This document shows positions 61,275 to 64,000 of a stretch of DNA of 64,000 bases, one piece after another (within the stretch, counting starts at the first letter, position 1; each line of letters begins with the position of its first letter). The stretch is from Spirosoma agri (lineage in GTDB: Bacteria; Bacteroidota; Bacteroidia; Cytophagales; Spirosomataceae): assembly GCF_010747415.1 (NCBI RefSeq), contig NZ_JAAGNZ010000003.1, forward strand, positions 1-64,000. The letters are read 5' to 3'. Position numbers and translations under genes: made by a program. The notes under the pieces are model-generated. The model was not told the DNA's origin and searched no databases. It saw nothing but the letters and a program-made list of their open reading frames with translations.

Positions 61275-63231
61275 GGCTGGGTACGGGGGTGTCGAGGGTT
61301 GTTTGTAACAGGATGCCGGTTCCCGTTGGGGTGGGGTCGAACTGAACGGTAATACCCGACAGGGCCGCCCGTTTGTAGATCGTTTGAATGCCGATGCCTC
61401 TGGTCTGGCTTGCCGATAGGTCGAAGCCACCACCATCATCTTCGACGCTGACATCGACGGTTGTACCCTCACAAAAAAACTCAACGCTAGCCTGCGTCGC
61501 GCCCGAATGTCGGATTACATTCGTTAGCAGTTCCTGAATAATTCGGTAGAGATTCTGCTGCTTCAGCATTGGCAACTGGTTGATCTGCTGACGGGTGTAG
61601 TCGGCAAATATTAGGTGGATGGGCGTAAAATCGTTGAACCGACTCACCAGCGTTTCGATCTTTTCGGTGAGTGGGCGGTTGTCGTCCTTAACGAGATTGT
61701 GGCTCAGAAAGCGTAATTCGCTGATCGCCGTTAGCAAAATGCTGCGTAGCTTGTCGGGGTTGAGCGGTATGCGGCCCAGGTAGCTCAGGGCGGTGGCTAG
61801 GGTGTTACCTACCTGATCGTGCAACTCGCGGCCAATGCCCTCGATTTCCTGTCGGCGCAGGACGTTATTATACTCGTCTACCTCTTGCATCTGCGTCTGC
61901 ATCCGTTGGCGCGTCACTAACTCTCTCCGAAACTGATCGAAGGTTAAATAGCTCAGTACGAACAGAATGTAAAGCGGCTCTGAGGGCGCATGCCGGTATG
62001 TATCCTGCCCGGCGGCCCGCAAAAAGGAGGCAAGTTGACTGATGACCATCGGACTCAGCCCCAGTAGACAGATTGCCAGCGGTGACCAGACACGCACCCG
62101 AACATACGCCAGTACGGCCCACACAAACAGCCAGCCGATGTTTAGATTCGACACGCTCATCATACCCAGTGTTACACCGTGCCTGAGGCTGTCGAAATAG
62201 ACAGGCGGCAGCAGGAACGTGCTCATCAGCCCGGTACATACTACACAGTAGCTCGCTACGACTTGTTTGTAGAGACGAGGTTGCCGAATAGCGGGTTTAA
62301 TCATGTAGTAGAAGAACGGGTGCACCGTGATGTTGATCAGGATGCGGATAAACAGCCCTACCGTATCGGCGTTGAGCGATAGCCCGGCGGGGTATGGGGC
62401 CAGGCTCAGATACCCCACGAAGTAGGCACTCCATAGGGTTAGCGATACCAGATAGACCCCAAACCAGCGCAGCAGCCTACTCGCCGACAGCCACCCCACC
62501 AGCAGGGCCACCACCGCCAGCAGCAAAAATACAATGACTGTTATACCGTCGCGGATGCTGCTTACAAAGGCCTGTTGGGCGTAGGAACCTCCATTCCGGG
62601 TACGTTGCTCGGTGAGTTGCACGTCTAGTTCGTGGTAGCCGGCGTATCGTTGGCTACGTAACAATAGGGGGACCGTCGCTTGGGGCGGGATGGTGAAGGG
62701 AAACGCGTAGTTGAAGAACGGATAGAATCGTTCGCCCAGCGGGGTATTGTTGCCCAACGTACCTAGCCGTACGAAGCGGCCGCCTTTTCCCCGCCAGAGT
62801 GTGACCTGATCGCTGCGATACTGGGGCATCGACAGCACGAGGTGCCTGGGTTGGCGGGTCGGGTTACGAAACTCCAGGTAGGCCCAGCCAACCGGGACGT
62901 TGGCTGCGTCGCCGTAGAGCACGGCCTCCGGGTGCGGGTTACGACGAAACGATCGCCGGATAACCGGAATCATCTGGGCGAGGGGCTGGCTAACCGTGGC
63001 CCGACCATTCGTAGCCCGGCCCGTATCGAGCTGAAACGTTTGACTGATCAACATCCGGTCATTGAGGGACTGCGTCTCGAACGACGGGCCAGGCGTGTAA
63101 AATGGCCCGCCGGAATAGGAAGAGCCGCCCGATAAAAACGTATGACTGGGTAGCCCCATTAGTACGGCTACCAAGCCAATACCCACCAGTACAATCAGGC
63201 TGCCTGTCGTATGATTTTCGTAGTTGCTCAT
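61249..63231 (-). CDS. 7TM-DISM sensor histidine kinase, HisKA_3 type
   Basis: The 660-residue protein has an N-terminal membrane helix (about 12-32), an extracellular 7TMR-DISMED2-like beta domain (about 60-210), seven membrane helices (about 210-415), a coiled coil and a NarX-type kinase. The phospho-acceptor His471 lies in GRELHDQVGNTLA, and the ATPase has NVIRHSGATQA (N box) and VEDDGGGFD (G1 box). The response regulator gene begins inside its last codons. 7TM-DISM receptors commonly sense carbohydrates or other small ligands. Confidence 0.88.
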   Translation of the reverse strand: MSNYENHTTGSLIVLVGIGLVAVLMGLPSHTFLSGGSSYSGGPFYTPGPSFETQSLNDRMLISQTFQLDTGRATNGRATVSQPLAQMIPVIRRSFRRNPHPEAVLYGDAANVPVGWAYLEFRNPTRQPRHLVLSMPQYRSDQVTLWRGKGGRFVRLGTLGNNTPLGERFYPFFNYAFPFTIPPQATVPLLLRSQRYAGYHELDVQLTEQRTRNGGSYAQQAFVSSIRDGITVIVFLLLAVVALLVGWLSASRLLRWFGVYLVSLTLWSAYFVGYLSLAPYPAGLSLNADTVGLFIRILINITVHPFFYYMIKPAIRQPRLYKQVVASYCVVCTGLMSTFLLPPVYFDSLRHGVTLGMMSVSNLNIGWLFVWAVLAYVRVRVWSPLAICLLGLSPMVISQLASFLRAAGQDTYRHAPSEPLYILFVLSYLTFDQFRRELVTRQRMQTQMQEVDEYNNVLRRQEIEGIGRELHDQVGNTLATALSYLGRIPLNPDKLRSILLTAISELRFLSHNLVKDDNRPLTEKIETLVSRFNDFTPIHLIFADYTRQQINQLPMLKQQNLYRIIQELLTNVIRHSGATQASVEFFCEGTTVDVSVEDDGGGFDLSASQTRGIGIQTIYKRAALSGITVQFDPTPTGTGILLQTTLDTPVPSHANPNYSY

Positions 63232-63361
63232 ACATTGTTACCACCGCTCGCGGACTACCTGCCACCATTTAAGCGGTCAGTCATCCCGTTTTACTTTGCG
63301 CTGCAAGTGTAAAGAAAATACTCGTCAGGCCATGTAAAACAGGGCATAAACCGGCTAAAAA

Positions 63362-63377
63362 TACCTCGTACGAGGTA
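63362..63377. promoter_or_regulatory. Palindrome TACCTCG-2-CGAGGTA (copy 2)
   Basis: This 16-base palindrome matches the core at 60373-60388 except for the two central bases. It lies about 130 bases before the kinase start at 63231, where it could mediate autoregulation of the kinase-regulator operon. It is also in the gap downstream of the next kinase gene. Confidence 0.55.
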
Positions 63378-63536
63378 GGCTTTTGGCACTATGGCTAATT
63401 GGTTTGTCACCTGTTTCCCAAAATACCTGCTGCCTGACTTTTTGAACAAGCCGTGGTCCGTATGGATACGCTCCGCCTACCGACACAAAAGAGCCCTAAA
63501 ATCTGGCGTAACCCGTTGCCGGGGAGCGGGTGAATA

Positions 63537-64000
63537 TCAATCAGCACTGTTCGTTATCGGTGGGTTACGGGGAATACTCAGAAAAACGCTCGTACCTGTG
63601 GGCACCGAGTCGAAGCGGAGGGCAATGCGGGCCAGTTCGGCCCGTTTGTACATGTTTTGCAGACCAATACCGGTCTTTTGGGCCGTGGGCAGGTCGAGGC
63701 CAACACCATCGTCTTCCACGGTTATGTCAACAGTCTGCTCGTCGCAGAAGAATTGCACATCGACCACGCTCGCGCCCGAATGCCGGACAGTATTGGTAAG
63801 AAGTTCCTGCAGTATGCTATAGATGCTCTGCTGCTGGATCGGGGGCAGGGAGTCGGCCTTTTTTTCGGTGTAGTCCTGGAAAACGAACCGGACGGGCGAG
63901 AAATCATTGAACCGGCTCACCAGTGTTTCCACCTTCTCGGTCAGGGGCCGTTCATCGTCCTTGACGAGATTATGGCTCAGAAAACGCAGTTCCGAAATGG
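63537..64000 (-). CDS. HisKA_3-type sensor kinase, C-terminal part (partial)
   Basis: The frame is open from the window edge to the stop at 63537 and encodes the last 154 residues or so of a kinase closely related to the 61249-63231 protein: LRFLSHNLVKDD, ETLVSRFNDFSPVRF, TNTVRHSGASVVDVQF (N box) and VEDDGVGLDL (G1 box). The N-terminal sensor lies outside the window. A tandem duplication of kinases is likely. Confidence 0.88.
   Translation of the reverse strand, partial: ISELRFLSHNLVKDDERPLTEKVETLVSRFNDFSPVRFVFQDYTEKKADSLPPIQQQSIYSILQELLTNTVRHSGASVVDVQFFCDEQTVDITVEDDGVGLDLPTAQKTGIGLQNMYKRAELARIALRFDSVPTGTSVFLSIPRNPPITNSAD

Overview
The window looks like a chromosome segment of a Bacteroidota bacterium of the Cytophagales, most like Spirosoma and relatives (inference from gene content). 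The signs are several proteins with type IX secretion (T9SS) C-terminal sorting domains, a TonB-dependent receptor, two-component propeller and LytTR signalling, many lipoproteins, and starts without strong Shine-Dalgarno sequences. No rRNA, tRNA or CRISPR array was recognised.

Layout. 1-5.6 kb is a decayed accessory strip: the tail of a T9SS protein, a TlpA-like lipoprotein and a DUF6273-like gene each broken by one in-frame stop, a dead IS4-like element, a DUF3859-like gene, and a miniature IS3-derived element sitting inside a small gene. 5.7-9.3 kb is a 1220-residue secreted FG-GAP/Ig/DUF11 protein. 10-15.6 kb holds TPR sensor kinases, a LytTR response regulator and a kinase relic. 16.0-43.05 kb is a run of twenty closely packed plus-strand genes: a metabolic part (two DJ-1/PfpI proteins, a TPP-dependent decarboxylase-like enzyme, a metallo-beta-lactamase-fold hydrolase, two SnoaL-like proteins, a VOC protein, an AGE-like protein and GlgX), then a partner-switching part (two STAS proteins, an RsbW-like kinase and a receiver-SpoIIE phosphatase) with a STAND-WD40 NTPase, a TonB receptor, a GNAT enzyme, a membrane carrier fused to HEAT repeats, two sensor kinases and a bestrophin. 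A plausible flow is envelope signal, kinases, receiver-phosphatase, STAS/RsbW switch, then an unknown output. No sigma factor is present.

43.1-49.7 kb is a graveyard of an NRPS adenylation scrap, a chimeric T9SS pseudogene and IS110, IS5 and IS3 remnants. Nine GC-rich hairpin units of 15-16 nt lie here. In six of them the unit sits inside a transposase frame and taking it out rejoins recognisable transposase sequence. The stems covary. The three-hairpin IS5 fragment has no other defect. This is the most unusual signal in the window.

50-60 kb holds small secreted proteins and lipoproteins and a T9SS metalloprotease with a recent 294-bp internal duplication. 60.6-64 kb holds a sensor kinase/NarL-type regulator pair and the end of a paralogous kinase, with two copies of a 7-2-7 palindrome in the flanking gaps that is a candidate operator.
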